64,000 bases of DNA, from contig JAVCCK010000003.1 in NCBI GenBank assembly GCA_030765525.1, positions 240,502 through 304,501 of the forward strand, given 5' to 3'. The stretch comes from Candidatus Lernaella stagnicola. Its GTDB lineage: Bacteria > Lernaellota > Lernaellaia > Lernaellales > Lernaellaceae. This document shows positions 54,182-63,546 of the stretch, piece by piece. The notes under the pieces were generated by a model that saw only the letters and a list, made by a program, of their open reading frames with translations, made no database searches and was not told the DNA's origin. The position numbers and the translations under genes are program-made. The stretch's first letter is position 1. Every line of letters starts with the position of its first letter.

Positions 54182-54257
54182 GGCCGACGTCTCGCAAAAC
54201 AACGCTACGTTCCGCATGCTTCGCGGTCGGTACAAACGAGGGGCCTAAACACAACGC

Positions 54258-55130
54258 ATGAATACGACGTATCTTCTCGGCCTTTTCATGGGCATGATCG
54301 CCGCCCTCTTGCTGAACGTCGGCAAAGGCGTCCAGAAACATAACGTGCGCGTTTTTCTCGAGGGCCGCGGCATGTTTCGCCCGCCGCATCGCCGGAGTCT
54401 ACTGTGGTGGATCGTCGGGCTTTTCATGTCCGGCAGCGCCTTGTTCTTCTTCCCCTTGGCCGTGTTCCTTTCCAACAATCCGTCTGCGGTTTCGTCGATG
54501 ACCGGCATCGGCTTGATCGGCCTACTGCTATTCGCCGTATACGTCATCGGGGAAGAAGTCAGCGCGATGGACCTGATCGGCGTGATGTTGATCGTACTGG
54601 GCACCAGCACGCTGGGGTATCTGGGTACGCTGCAGACGATGGTGGAACCGACCTTTTCCGATCGCACGCTCTTTTTCACGATCACCGGCGCAACAGCTAT
54701 CTTCGCCGCGCTATGCGTGATGGCCTACGTGCGATGGCCGGCGATTCACGGCGTCTCTTTTGGCGCAACGGCGGGCTTCATGATCGGTGCCGGGATATTC
54801 CTCGCCGACACGGCGCAGTTGCGCGGCAGCGAGTCGTTTCTGGCGAAAATCCAGATACCTCATTTATGGGTCGCCTTCGCCTTCGCCATCCTGGCGTTGG
54901 TCGTCACGCAATTCGGCTTCCTTCGCAGTCGCGCGCTGGAAGTTGTACCGGCGACGAATTCGGCCATCCTCTTGGCCCCTCCGCTTCTGGAAATGGTTGT
55001 TTATCGGACGTATCCGACCGCAACGGAGAGCCTGTTGACGGTGGTCATCTTGGCTGGAGTTTTTCTCTTGTCGATCGGCGCCGCCGCGCGGATTTCCGAG
55101 CCGACAGCGGACGCGGTCAACGCAGGATAA
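54258..55130 (+). CDS. DMT-superfamily (EamA/NIPA-like) membrane transporter
   Basis: 290 residues with nine to ten predicted helices. The N-terminus YLLGLFMGMIAALLLNVGKG and the mid-segment GVMLIVLGTSTLGYL resemble the second helices of drug/metabolite transporters and NIPA-type magnesium carriers. It starts 76 nt after the SDR gene and closes the TetR-led operon. The last 14 bp overlap the convergent TauE-like permease gene. The transported compound cannot be inferred. Confidence 0.75.
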   Translation: MNTTYLLGLFMGMIAALLLNVGKGVQKHNVRVFLEGRGMFRPPHRRSLLWWIVGLFMSGSALFFFPLAVFLSNNPSAVSSMTGIGLIGLLLFAVYVIGEEVSAMDLIGVMLIVLGTSTLGYLGTLQTMVEPTFSDRTLFFTITGATAIFAALCVMAYVRWPAIHGVSFGATAGFMIGAGIFLADTAQLRGSESFLAKIQIPHLWVAFAFAILALVVTQFGFLRSRALEVVPATNSAILLAPPLLEMVVYRTYPTATESLLTVVILAGVFLLSIGAAARISEPTADAVNAG

Positions 55131-55956
55131 TTGACAAACCCGCCGCGGCAAGTAACACGTACACGGTGATGCGAAAACTCCGTTCCGGAATGCGCGGGTG
55201 CAACCATTCACCGACCGCCACCGCCAACGCCAATACCGGAAGAAGTACACCCACCACGCGCAGGTTGGCGGCCACCAGTTTGCCGGTGGCGAGGTGGCCG
55301 ATCAGCAATCCGGAGTTGAGCACCATCCACAGCGCAGCCAGCGTGGCGCGAAAATTTTCTTTGCGCTCGATTTCGCGCGCCGCCCAGTAGGCAACCAACG
55401 GCCCGCCCGACACCCACAACCCTTGGATGAAACCGCCGCCGAACAAGAACACGCGCGCCAGGCCTCCAGGCAAGGGACGCAACGGCGCTTCGCGGCGGCG
55501 CAGAAGTCGAACGAGTTCCAAACTGGACAGCACGAAGACGAATGCGCCAAAAGCCCACTTATGATGATCCGTCTCCGCCAGTGTGAAGACGGCCAAACCA
55601 AAGGGCATGCCGAGCCCGGCCCAAGGGAGAATGCGGCGAAAAAACAGGTCGCGCTTCACTTCGTGACGATGGCGAATGACCAGGTAGGCCGACACGGCAA
55701 TGTTGAAGGGCACCAAGGTCGGCACGATGAAATCGATCGGTAGGAAATTGGCCGCCAGCGTAACGGAGATCAGCGACGCGCCGAATCCCATGGCCGAGCC
55801 CACGGAATAGCCGCAAAAAACGATCACGCCCAGCAGCAGTACTTCCAGGCCCACGCCGACCGCCTCCCTAAACCGAGCGCGCGGTGATTGGTTTTGCGCC
55901 CCCGGTTTGCCGTGCATTTGTAGGAGTTTTGACCCGTCGGCGCAAGAAGTGACCAC
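55117..55956 (-). CDS. TauE/SafE-family permease
   Basis: 279 residues from GTG at 55956, or an internal ATG at 55917; neither has a good ribosome site. About eight helices with the family pattern (GYSVGSAMGFGASLISVTLA near the start, then LEVGGLIGGYLG-like turns in weaker form) and GGGFIQGLWVSGGPLVAYW in the second half, the typical GGP-containing repeat of sulfite/taurine exporters. It probably moves an organosulfur or other anion. It is convergent with the DMT-like transporter, and nothing else links it to neighbours. Confidence 0.8.
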   Translation of the reverse strand: MVTSCADGSKLLQMHGKPGAQNQSPRARFREAVGVGLEVLLLGVIVFCGYSVGSAMGFGASLISVTLAANFLPIDFIVPTLVPFNIAVSAYLVIRHRHEVKRDLFFRRILPWAGLGMPFGLAVFTLAETDHHKWAFGAFVFVLSSLELVRLLRRREAPLRPLPGGLARVFLFGGGFIQGLWVSGGPLVAYWAAREIERKENFRATLAALWMVLNSGLLIGHLATGKLVAANLRVVGVLLPVLALAVAVGEWLHPRIPERSFRITVYVLLAAAGLSIILR

Positions 55957-56030
55957 GGCGCAATTCTAAAATGCGTTGGCTCGTGAGGTCACTGCTCGCC
56001 GGACCGCGTTCGGGCGAGTCCGCTTTCGAG

Positions 56031-57464
56031 TTACGCGAAAAGCTGATTCAAGAATTCGACCAACAATTTTTCCCGCAACGGCACGGGCAAGGCGTTGAGC
56101 ACTTCGTTGATCTCGGCCATGCGCTCGGGCAACTCGACGCCGGTCATGCCGGCCACGGCGAGCATGTTTTGAAAAGCGCTTTCGTCGAAGTCCGCCGGAT
56201 CGACTTGGCCGAAAGCCTCGCGGATCGTGTCAGCCAGATCGCTTGATTCTATTCCTTTGGCGATTTCGACGCACTCGCGCAGGTCCTTCAACATCGCCTC
56301 GGCGTGGTCATAGTTGCCGGCGTTGATCGACACGTGCACGTTTTCCGGCGAGACGTCGAACGCGAGTTGGGGCTGCAGGAACCAACCGCGCAGTTTCATC
56401 TCGTCGACCAAGTGGAATACGTTAAGCGTATCGGACGTGAAGCACACGAGGCACATTTGCGGAGACCCCAGAACCTGGAGGTCTTCTATCGCGTCGACGC
56501 CCGCCACGATTTGCTTCATCACTTCGAGTTTCTTGCGCGCCAACTCAAGGTAGCCTTCGTCGCCTAGGAAGTTGACGACCGCCCACGCCGCCGCGATGGG
56601 TCCGCCGGTTTTGCTGCTCTGAATCGCATTATTGACGATCGTGTAACCGGTCCAGTTCGAGCAAGCGTAGATCTGGTAACGCCGCAACTCGTTGCTCTTG
56701 TACAAAATGATCGACGCGTTCTTCAGGCAGTAAGCGTATTTGTGCAGGTCCATCGACAGCGACCAGACACCCGGCACATCGAACCCGAAGGGCGGGATGT
56801 CTTCGCCAAGCCGCCGGAAGTACGGCAGTAGAAAACCGCCCATGCAGGCGTCGACGTGATACCAAAGACCGTGTTCGAGGGTTACCTGCCCGATCTCGGT
56901 GATCGGGTCCAGCACGCCGTGCGCGTAGGAAGGCGCCGAGCCCACGACGACAATCGTGTTGGGCGTGATCGCCTGGCGGATCGATTCCACGTCGGCCTTG
57001 AAAGTCACCGGGTCGACCGCCGACAGCACCGGTTTCACGTCGAGGTAGTGCCCCGCCTTGTGAAACGCGGCGTGCGCGGTGACCGGCAGGATCATCTCCG
57101 GTTCCTTGATCTCGGGCTTGTGAACGCGGAAGTAGTCGCGCGCCGCCTTGATGGCCAGAATGATGCTTTCGGTGCCGCCGCTGGTGAAATTGCCCACGAC
57201 GTTCTCGTCGCCGTTGACGTGCGCGGCGGACATTGCCACCAATTCGTTTTCAAAGCGCATGAGGCTCGGAAACGCGGTGGGGTCCAGACCGCTTTCGTGC
57301 AGGAAATCCATGTACGCGCGCTTCCCGACTTCCTCGGCCTCGCGCCCGGCATCGTAAACGTAGCTCCAAACGCGACCGGAGGACCATTCGAGGTCGGAAC
57401 CGCGGTATTCCTGCATCTTGGCGAAAATCTCTTCCTTGCTCAGTCCGGTCTTCGGGAATCGCAT
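56031..57464 (-). CDS. PLP-dependent lyase/decarboxylase, sphingosine-1-phosphate-lyase-like
   Basis: About 477 residues; AAAGGAAG precedes tandem ATGs (57467, 57464) and the second has better spacing. The PLP fold is clear: NFTSGGTESIILAIKAARDY, the HVDACMGGFLLPYF loop, and SMDLHKYAYCLKN with the PLP lysine (about residue 242). QSSKTGGPIAAAWAVVNFLG matches sphinganine-1-phosphate lyases and is shared with archaeal tyrosine decarboxylases, so glutamate, tyrosine or S1P substrates are all possible. A lipid role would agree with the neighbouring reductases, but that is inference. It appears monocistronic. Confidence 0.85.
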   Translation of the reverse strand: MRFPKTGLSKEEIFAKMQEYRGSDLEWSSGRVWSYVYDAGREAEEVGKRAYMDFLHESGLDPTAFPSLMRFENELVAMSAAHVNGDENVVGNFTSGGTESIILAIKAARDYFRVHKPEIKEPEMILPVTAHAAFHKAGHYLDVKPVLSAVDPVTFKADVESIRQAITPNTIVVVGSAPSYAHGVLDPITEIGQVTLEHGLWYHVDACMGGFLLPYFRRLGEDIPPFGFDVPGVWSLSMDLHKYAYCLKNASIILYKSNELRRYQIYACSNWTGYTIVNNAIQSSKTGGPIAAAWAVVNFLGDEGYLELARKKLEVMKQIVAGVDAIEDLQVLGSPQMCLVCFTSDTLNVFHLVDEMKLRGWFLQPQLAFDVSPENVHVSINAGNYDHAEAMLKDLRECVEIAKGIESSDLADTIREAFGQVDPADFDESAFQNMLAVAGMTGVELPERMAEINEVLNALPVPLREKLLVEFLNQLFA

Positions 57465-57638
57465 CATCTTCCTTTCGCCCCCTTCATCGTTCGTTCCGTG
57501 CAGTTACAAAAATACGGATTGGCATTCAACGCGACGTCGGATAAGCAGCGGACGTTCATCACAAACATGGACAAAATATTGACGAGATATCCGCGCGTCG
57601 GCCCTTGCGTTGCGCTCTACGATGCCCAATCGATTCTC

Positions 57639-57654
57639 GCGGGGCAAGCCCCGC
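57639..57654. other. Short hairpin in the 252-bp space before the PLP enzyme
   Basis: The space 57465-57716 holds no gene. A perfect 7-bp stem, GCGGGGC/GCCCCGC with an AA loop, lies at 57639-57654. Neither strand has a T-run next to it, so it is not a normal intrinsic terminator. It is downstream of the repeat-protein stop and upstream of the PLP-enzyme start on the same strand. Confidence 0.35.
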
Positions 57655-57716
57655 ACCGGCACGCGGCGACGCAACCGTACCTTTTAGAAGCGGCGATTGC
57701 CGATGTCGCGCCGTAA

Positions 57717-60700
57717 TTATTCCGTGAACGCGAAATAATTGTGCCAAAGCACCTCAGCGCCCACATGCAGAAAATGCACGAGGCCGTCCGGGCTTTGGTA
57801 GATCTGCGGCTGATTCGACAAGTGCGACAGGAACAAGGAATACTTCATCCACGGTCCGCTGCGGTCGGTCAACAAAAACAGCCCCTCGGCCGTTGAATAG
57901 CCATGTTCGTACATAATGTAGATGTTGCCGTCGACGCCGAAAATCGCGTTGAACGGGGCGCCGACGTTCCCGGCCTCCACCAAGTGGGTTGACTCCCACG
58001 TTCCGGATTGGCCGACCGCGTAATACAATCGGTTGTATCGATCGTCTCGGTAAAACGCATGCAGCGTGCCGGCGGCGTCGATAAGCAATTCACTGTTCTT
58101 TTCGACGTAGCGATTCCGATCGACCCACTCAACGAACCATTGCCCGTCGTCCGCATATGCGTGAAAAAGGCCGTAGCTTGTATACGTGATGTGCGGCGTG
58201 CCCTGATTGTCCAGCGCCAGCGATAACGGACCCGCGTCCAGGCCGTCGACGAGTTCGGTGGTCCATGTCTCGCCGTGTTTCACCGCGTAATAGATGCTTT
58301 CGTTAAGCATGTCGCTGTAGGCCACGTGTGGCGCGCCGTCCGCATCGACCACGAGCGATGAATACTCTCCGGCCCCCGTTTCCAGGGCTTCCATGGTCCA
58401 GGTGTCGTCCAGGCGTATCGCGTAGTAGAACGTATCATCGTTGGGGTCGAAGAACGTGATATGCACCGTGCCCGTGTCGCCAAGTGCGATGTCGTAATTC
58501 GACTGCGACGCGTTGCCAAGCTCTCGAACAAACTCGCGAACCCACGTGCCTGAACGGTTCGTCGCGTAATACAAGGCGGAATAGGGCTCTTTCCCATATA
58601 GCGCGTGAAGATCGTCGGGTCCCGCGGCCGCCAAGACAACGTCTTGGTTGTATCGCACGCTACCGGCCGTATCAATTTCGAAGGTTTGCCAACCTTCCTC
58701 GGTACTGCGTGTGTACACAACCTCGAGTTTCTCCTCGTGCGCGTATGCGGTGTGAACACCCCCGTCGCCGTCAATCGCCATGCTGCTATGCCACGCGTTA
58801 TGTTCGCTGTCGGCGAGCTCAAAGTTCCAGGTACCGCCAAGATTGCTGCCGATGTATACGCCGTCGGCCGCCCAATAGCTCACATGAATGACTCCAGACG
58901 AATCGATCGCCGCAGCCGGATCGCGCCCGTCGCCGTCGTAAACGGTCTCAAACGTCCATCCTCCACCGTCCTTTACGATATGGCGAATGCGGAAAGGTGA
59001 ATTGCCCTCCTCGAAAATAATGTGCGGATCCCCGGCCGCGTCCAGCATCAAGGATAGGTCTTGGATACTTTCACTGGTTTGGTGTACGACGATATCCGCA
59101 ACCCACGCGCCCGTGCGATTCGTGGCGTAACGTAGCTCATCGGTTTCGCCGCCCCCGTACAGGATATGAGCGAAGCCGCCGCTGTCGATCGCGATGTCGG
59201 TTCCGACCAGCGCATCTATATTCGTGTCGGCCGCTTCGGTTTGCCACGCGCCCGTGCGATTCGTGGCGTACATCAGGCGCTGCCCGGTCATATCCCAATA
59301 GGAAATGCCCACACCGCCGCCCGGCGCCATGGCAATCGCGGTGACGTAACCCGTGTGTGCGGTGTTGTCGACAATGGTCTTGCGCCACGATCCGTCGGCA
59401 TTGGTCATGTAGGTCAAGTCGTTTTCAAGGCCGTCGCGATAGGCGACATGAACATCGCCCGACCCGTCGACGGCGAGATCATAATCGAAGGCACTGAACG
59501 AAAGCGTCTGCTCGGTAACGACCTCGCCGCGAACCTGGTGCAGTCGCAGATAATCGGAACGGGCCGCCAGAATGTTGACTGTATCGTCAGGCGCTACGGC
59601 GACCGCCGTGCCATGCAGGCCGGGTGCGCCGCCGTCGATTTCTTCGAAGATGATGAGGCTGACGGTCGTGTCGTCGTCATCATTATCGTCATCGTCGTTG
59701 TCGTCGTTATCGTCGTTGTCGTCGTCGTTATCGTCGTCATCGTCGTCGTCGTCATCGTCGTCGTCGTCGCCGGCGTATTCCGTGCCGAAATTGGCGTACC
59801 ACAAAGCGCCGTCGCCGTCGTAGATCACGTGCGCGCGGCCGGACCGGTCCACACCAATGGCCGGATAGCCGCCATGATAGGAATCGATCGTCGTCGGCGC
59901 CCACTCGCCGGACAAATTCGTCGCGTATCGAAGCTCGTTGCAATAGTAGGAATTGTACGTGAAGTACGCAACGTAGAGGTTGTCGGCGGCGTCGGAGGCT
60001 AAGTCGGCGGCGTAACCGGTCTGCCCGACATGGTCGATCGTTTCGGTGTACCAGGAGAATCCGGATTTCCATGCCCATTTGAGGTCATCGTTGTAGCCGT
60101 CGGCATACACGACGCGCGGCTGTCCCGATGTATCCAAATCCAAAGCGATGGATGCGTTACCCGAGTAATAAACGTCTTCGATATAGGTTTCCGACCAGCC
60201 GTTCCACTTGCGCACATAGTAAACGGGATGATCGCCGCCTGAGAGGTAGCCGATGTGGGGGCGTCCCCATTGATCGACGGCGATATCGGTCTCCCCGTCA
60301 TAATACGAGGCATAGTCAATCTGCTCCGATTGCCACTCGCCCGAGGCGTTGGTCGTGTAGATCAAACGCCCCGCGCCGTCATCGACATAGGCGAGATGAA
60401 CGTTATCCTCGGCGTCCAACGCGATCGACAGGTACTGCCCGGTATCACCGGCCGCGTCGGGAACTTCCACCTGCCACCCCCCGTTGGCCCAGGTTGCGTA
60501 TCGTAGTTCGTACTGCCAATAGTCGACCGTTTCGGTAAACGCGATATGCGGCATGCCCGCCGAATCGACGGCGACATCGTTGAAAAAGCCGTTGTCCGTG
60601 GAGAGATCCAGCGGCGCGAAATACCACCGTTTCGGCGTTTTAATTCCGTATATAAGCTTGGCGTAGGATTGATTGTAGTGCGTCGTGTGCAGACGATTCC

Positions 60701-61946
60701 AATCGTCCACGGCCAACGACTTATATCCGGAGACGATACTGCCGCGATCGATCTGCCGGCTTTTCCACACCGACCCCTCGGGCTCAGCGAGAAACGCCGT
60801 ATCGAGATCACCATGATAATAAACGATTAGCGGTTGTGCGTCGTTGTCCAGAGCCAAGCCGAATAGGTTGCCGATATCCGCGCCTGTCGCGACGGCCGAT
60901 GTCTCCCACCCTGTTCGATTCGAGGTATAGACGATCTTTTCCGCTTGGGAATCACTGCGGTCGTAATACGCAACGTGCAAGTGATCGTCCGAGTCGACGG
61001 CCACGCGGCGGTCTAAGATTTGATAGCCGTTCTCGACGATCGAGTCCTGTTGCCAGCTTGAACCGTCCTTATACAAATGGAGGAGGTCGCCCCCCGTGAC
61101 CGTAATGATGTGAGGTTGCCCAAAGCTATCCACGGCGAGGCAATCGTCGCCGCCGGCGTAATCGACGGCCGTTACTGCTTCGCCGACCCACCGGCCGGTT
61201 GTGTTGTTGGCATAGAACAGCTTGTAATCGCGTCGGTACAATATATGAATCTTGTCAAAGCGATCAATGCTCAGCCACGGCACATACATCTCGCTGACGG
61301 TGAATACGATATCCCCTTGTTCCCATACCCCGGTGCGATTGGACAAATACTGCACCGTGTAACGGCCGTTCCCGTAAAGGAAGTATCCAATGTACACCGA
61401 GTCGTCGGAGAACGTGTCAATCACCACGCCCTGACCGAACCTGGTGGTAACTCCCATCGCGGAAACCTGCCATTCGCCGGCCACGAAAGTCGCGTAGTGA
61501 ATCTCCCCCGTATCGGTGGCGACAAAGACCGCGTGCAAGCGGTTGTCCTTCCCCAGCAACATACTCGGGTACTTGGCGACATGACCCACGAGCCGTTCAA
61601 TAACCGTTCCGTTCGGCGCCAGTTGAAAGTGGACAATATCGCCCGCTCGCGTCACCAAAACGTGGATGTTGCCCGCATCATCCTTCACGACGGCCGAGCC
61701 ATAGCGACCGGTATCCCCACCGTAAATGCGGGCGATACTTACCTCGCTCGGTTCGTTTTTGCCGGCGGCGAGCAAAGGATTGAGGGGCACCGATGTCTGG
61801 GCGGAAAAGAGCGCGTCCTCCGAGGCAGGCCAGCCGGGCGCACCTGCGTCTAAAGATTCAGCGAAAGAAATCGTGGAGAACTGCAGCAAGACGAGCGTGA
61901 GCCAGACTATCCACCAACCACGCCGCGAGGTTGCGCACCACCGCAT
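57717..61946 (-). CDS. Giant secreted repeat (beta-propeller-like) protein in two parts joined by a poly-Asp linker
   Basis: 1,409 residues from the ATG at 61946 (GAGGGG upstream; the frame starts at 61985 without a ribosome site). A signal peptide (WWIVWLTLVLLQFSTISFAE) is followed by roughly 45-50-residue repeats of the form LAVDxxGxPHIxYxD...YATNxTGxW, about a dozen in the N-terminal 740 residues and a dozen in the C-terminal 640. The parts are separated by 33 Asp/Asn residues (59670-59768). Repeats of this kind form beta-propellers and occur in surface or extracellular proteins. The linker is probably flexible or calcium-binding. No catalytic motif was seen. Base composition is slightly less GC-rich than the neighbouring genes. 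Confidence 0.85.
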   Translation of the reverse strand: MRWCATSRRGWWIVWLTLVLLQFSTISFAESLDAGAPGWPASEDALFSAQTSVPLNPLLAAGKNEPSEVSIARIYGGDTGRYGSAVVKDDAGNIHVLVTRAGDIVHFQLAPNGTVIERLVGHVAKYPSMLLGKDNRLHAVFVATDTGEIHYATFVAGEWQVSAMGVTTRFGQGVVIDTFSDDSVYIGYFLYGNGRYTVQYLSNRTGVWEQGDIVFTVSEMYVPWLSIDRFDKIHILYRRDYKLFYANNTTGRWVGEAVTAVDYAGGDDCLAVDSFGQPHIITVTGGDLLHLYKDGSSWQQDSIVENGYQILDRRVAVDSDDHLHVAYYDRSDSQAEKIVYTSNRTGWETSAVATGADIGNLFGLALDNDAQPLIVYYHGDLDTAFLAEPEGSVWKSRQIDRGSIVSGYKSLAVDDWNRLHTTHYNQSYAKLIYGIKTPKRWYFAPLDLSTDNGFFNDVAVDSAGMPHIAFTETVDYWQYELRYATWANGGWQVEVPDAAGDTGQYLSIALDAEDNVHLAYVDDGAGRLIYTTNASGEWQSEQIDYASYYDGETDIAVDQWGRPHIGYLSGGDHPVYYVRKWNGWSETYIEDVYYSGNASIALDLDTSGQPRVVYADGYNDDLKWAWKSGFSWYTETIDHVGQTGYAADLASDAADNLYVAYFTYNSYYCNELRYATNLSGEWAPTTIDSYHGGYPAIGVDRSGRAHVIYDGDGALWYANFGTEYAGDDDDDDDDDDDDDNDDDNDDNDDNDDDDNDDDDTTVSLIIFEEIDGGAPGLHGTAVAVAPDDTVNILAARSDYLRLHQVRGEVVTEQTLSFSAFDYDLAVDGSGDVHVAYRDGLENDLTYMTNADGSWRKTIVDNTAHTGYVTAIAMAPGGGVGISYWDMTGQRLMYATNRTGAWQTEAADTNIDALVGTDIAIDSGGFAHILYGGGETDELRYATNRTGAWVADIVVHQTSESIQDLSLMLDAAGDPHIIFEEGNSPFRIRHIVKDGGGWTFETVYDGDGRDPAAAIDSSGVIHVSYWAADGVYIGSNLGGTWNFELADSEHNAWHSSMAIDGDGGVHTAYAHEEKLEVVYTRSTEEGWQTFEIDTAGSVRYNQDVVLAAAGPDDLHALYGKEPYSALYYATNRSGTWVREFVRELGNASQSNYDIALGDTGTVHITFFDPNDDTFYYAIRLDDTWTMEALETGAGEYSSLVVDADGAPHVAYSDMLNESIYYAVKHGETWTTELVDGLDAGPLSLALDNQGTPHITYTSYGLFHAYADDGQWFVEWVDRNRYVEKNSELLIDAAGTLHAFYRDDRYNRLYYAVGQSGTWESTHLVEAGNVGAPFNAIFGVDGNIYIMYEHGYSTAEGLFLLTDRSGPWMKYSLFLSHLSNQPQIYQSPDGLVHFLHVGAEVLWHNYFAFTE
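59670..59768 (-). repeat. GAY trinucleotide tract encoding 33 Asp/Asn residues
   Basis: A 99-bp tract of GAC/GAT with scattered AAT/AAC codons (13 Asp, then N-DDD-N-DD-N-DD-N-DDDD-N-DDDD). It joins two repeat halves of the giant secreted protein. GAC predominates, so strand slippage during replication could change its length. It is similar in kind to the tail of the C25 protease. Confidence 0.9.
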
Positions 61947-62016
61947 ACTATCCCCTCTCGGCCTGCGTAATGGCGTAAAGAACACTTAGAAGAGAATCTC
62001 GGTTGCTGACTATTAG

Positions 62017-62045
62017 TCCATATTCCTTTTTCTTCGATTTATCAA
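62017..62045 (-). promoter_or_regulatory. Possible promoter of the giant repeat protein
   Basis: On the minus strand, TTGATA (62045-62040) and TATGGA (62022-62017) are 17 nt apart, about 70 bp upstream of the ATG at 61946. The match is moderate (about 9 of 12). It lies in the 154-bp AT-richer space between the sensor kinase stop and the repeat protein start, which holds no gene. Confidence 0.4.
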
Positions 62046-62100
62046 GCGACGAAAACCGGCACCCCTTTGCCATTAAACTATCGTAATGCTTATCAATACT

Positions 62101-63546
62101 CTATACGCTGGTCCAGTGGTTCAAGGATACGGAAAGCGTCAATCCATGTGGCTTTCGATTTTCGGCGCGCACCGTGCCGCCGCACGCTTCAACGCATGTC
62201 TTTACGATCGCCAACCCCAGGCCCACACCGCCGGTTTCCCGTTCGCGAGAGGAGTCCGGTCGCGAGAAGGGCTCAAAAAGCCGGCTAAGTTCGGACTCCG
62301 CGACGCCCGGTCCGTCATCGCTTACCTGAAGATGGACGATCCCGCCTTCGCCGCGCGCGCTAATGAGAATCGGCCCGGCCTCACCCGCGTAGCGCTCAGC
62401 ATTGCGCACGATATTGGCCAACGCTCGCGACAGCAATTCTGAATCGGCCATGACCGCCAGCTTCTCGTCGATATCGATATCAATATTGTCGCGCCCCGAG
62501 GCTTCACGGTCGCAAACCCGCTCGACCAGTGGCCTCAGCGCTACCGACTCCAACGCGACCACGGCCGGATTGATTTGGGCGCGGGAAAACGACAGCAATT
62601 CGTTGACCAGTTTCGACATATGCTGCGCGTCTTCGATTACATCCCGCACACGATCTTTGTGAACGTCGTCCACCCGCTGCTCCAACGCGCCCAATCCCAA
62701 CTGAATTCGAGCCGCCGGCGACGCCAACTCGTGCGCCACGTCACCCAAAAAACGCTTCTGCCCCTTGAGCAAGCCGTCCAAGCGCGACGCCATCTCGTTG
62801 ATCGAATGGCCCAGAAGGCCGATTTCGTCCGTGCGCCCCTCGTCCAATTTGACGTCGAATCGCCCGTGCGCAATCTCGTCAGCCGCCCGCGTAATTTGCC
62901 CGATTGGCCGCGTGATGCTGCGCACTAAGGGAAACCAAATCACCACCGACAGAAACAATACGACGGCGATCAGTACCAGCCACGGCACCGCGTCGAGAAA
63001 GAGCCCGCCCCCCGTGACCGAAGACGACACCGCCAGCAATGTCGCGGGATGCGGCGGCCGCGCGCGCTCGACAACCAGAGGAATGCGCACGCCCACCCAG
63101 TATCGGCGCGGGTCGTCGGTTCGCAGGGTAAACAACCCGCCCTCCGGTCCCGCCTCTTGCCCGTCAGGCGGCGGTGGATGGCGCGGTACGTTACCCGGAA
63201 GCCCGTGGCGCGGGGGCGCGGTGATGTGGCGAAGCACCTCCGCGGGCAATGCCGATTCCGCGCCGGCCAGTTGCCCGCCGTCATGGGCGCACAGAATGAA
63301 ATCGACCCCGTATGCGTCCCGGTAACGCTCCAGGACCTCGTTCCAAGCTGCCGGCGTGCCTCCCTCCAGGTCGTGCGCTATCAGCCGGCCGATTGCCACG
63401 ACGCGCTGGCCGTAATGCCCCAACACCGACTGCGGGCCGAAACGAAACTGCATCTTGAACGCGCCGAACAGCACGGCCCCCATAACGATCATCGTCAAGA
63501 AGAACCACAGGACGATCCTGGCAAACAACGTGCGATGCAACTTCAT
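62101..63546 (-). CDS. Sensor histidine kinase, CpxA-like
   Basis: 481 residues. A first helix (FLTMIVMGAVLFGAFKM) and a second (LIAVVLFLSVVIWFPL) enclose a periplasmic sensor region (about 35-185) rich in Pro/His (RHGLPGNVPRHPPPPDGQ). A HAMP domain follows, then the phosphoacceptor H272 in HELASPAARIQ, the N box NIVRNAERYAG, and the G boxes DDGPGVAES and GVGLGLAIVK. The order and the FTLR...YWVGVRIPL sensor segment suit the CpxA branch, known for sensing envelope stress. Its start overlaps the response regulator stop as ATGA, so the pair is coupled. Confidence 0.92.
   Translation of the reverse strand: MKLHRTLFARIVLWFFLTMIVMGAVLFGAFKMQFRFGPQSVLGHYGQRVVAIGRLIAHDLEGGTPAAWNEVLERYRDAYGVDFILCAHDGGQLAGAESALPAEVLRHITAPPRHGLPGNVPRHPPPPDGQEAGPEGGLFTLRTDDPRRYWVGVRIPLVVERARPPHPATLLAVSSSVTGGGLFLDAVPWLVLIAVVLFLSVVIWFPLVRSITRPIGQITRAADEIAHGRFDVKLDEGRTDEIGLLGHSINEMASRLDGLLKGQKRFLGDVAHELASPAARIQLGLGALEQRVDDVHKDRVRDVIEDAQHMSKLVNELLSFSRAQINPAVVALESVALRPLVERVCDREASGRDNIDIDIDEKLAVMADSELLSRALANIVRNAERYAGEAGPILISARGEGGIVHLQVSDDGPGVAESELSRLFEPFSRPDSSRERETGGVGLGLAIVKTCVEACGGTVRAENRKPHGLTLSVSLNHWTSV

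Noticed and set aside
57639..57654. GCGGGGC-AA-GCCCCGC hairpin as a terminator
   Set aside because: No T-run on either strand, so not counted as an intrinsic terminator.
56856..57716. A 286-codon plus-strand frame opposite the PLP enzyme that runs into the intergenic space
   Set aside because: Most of it is the mirror of the PLP enzyme, with no ribosome site and no recognisable domain.
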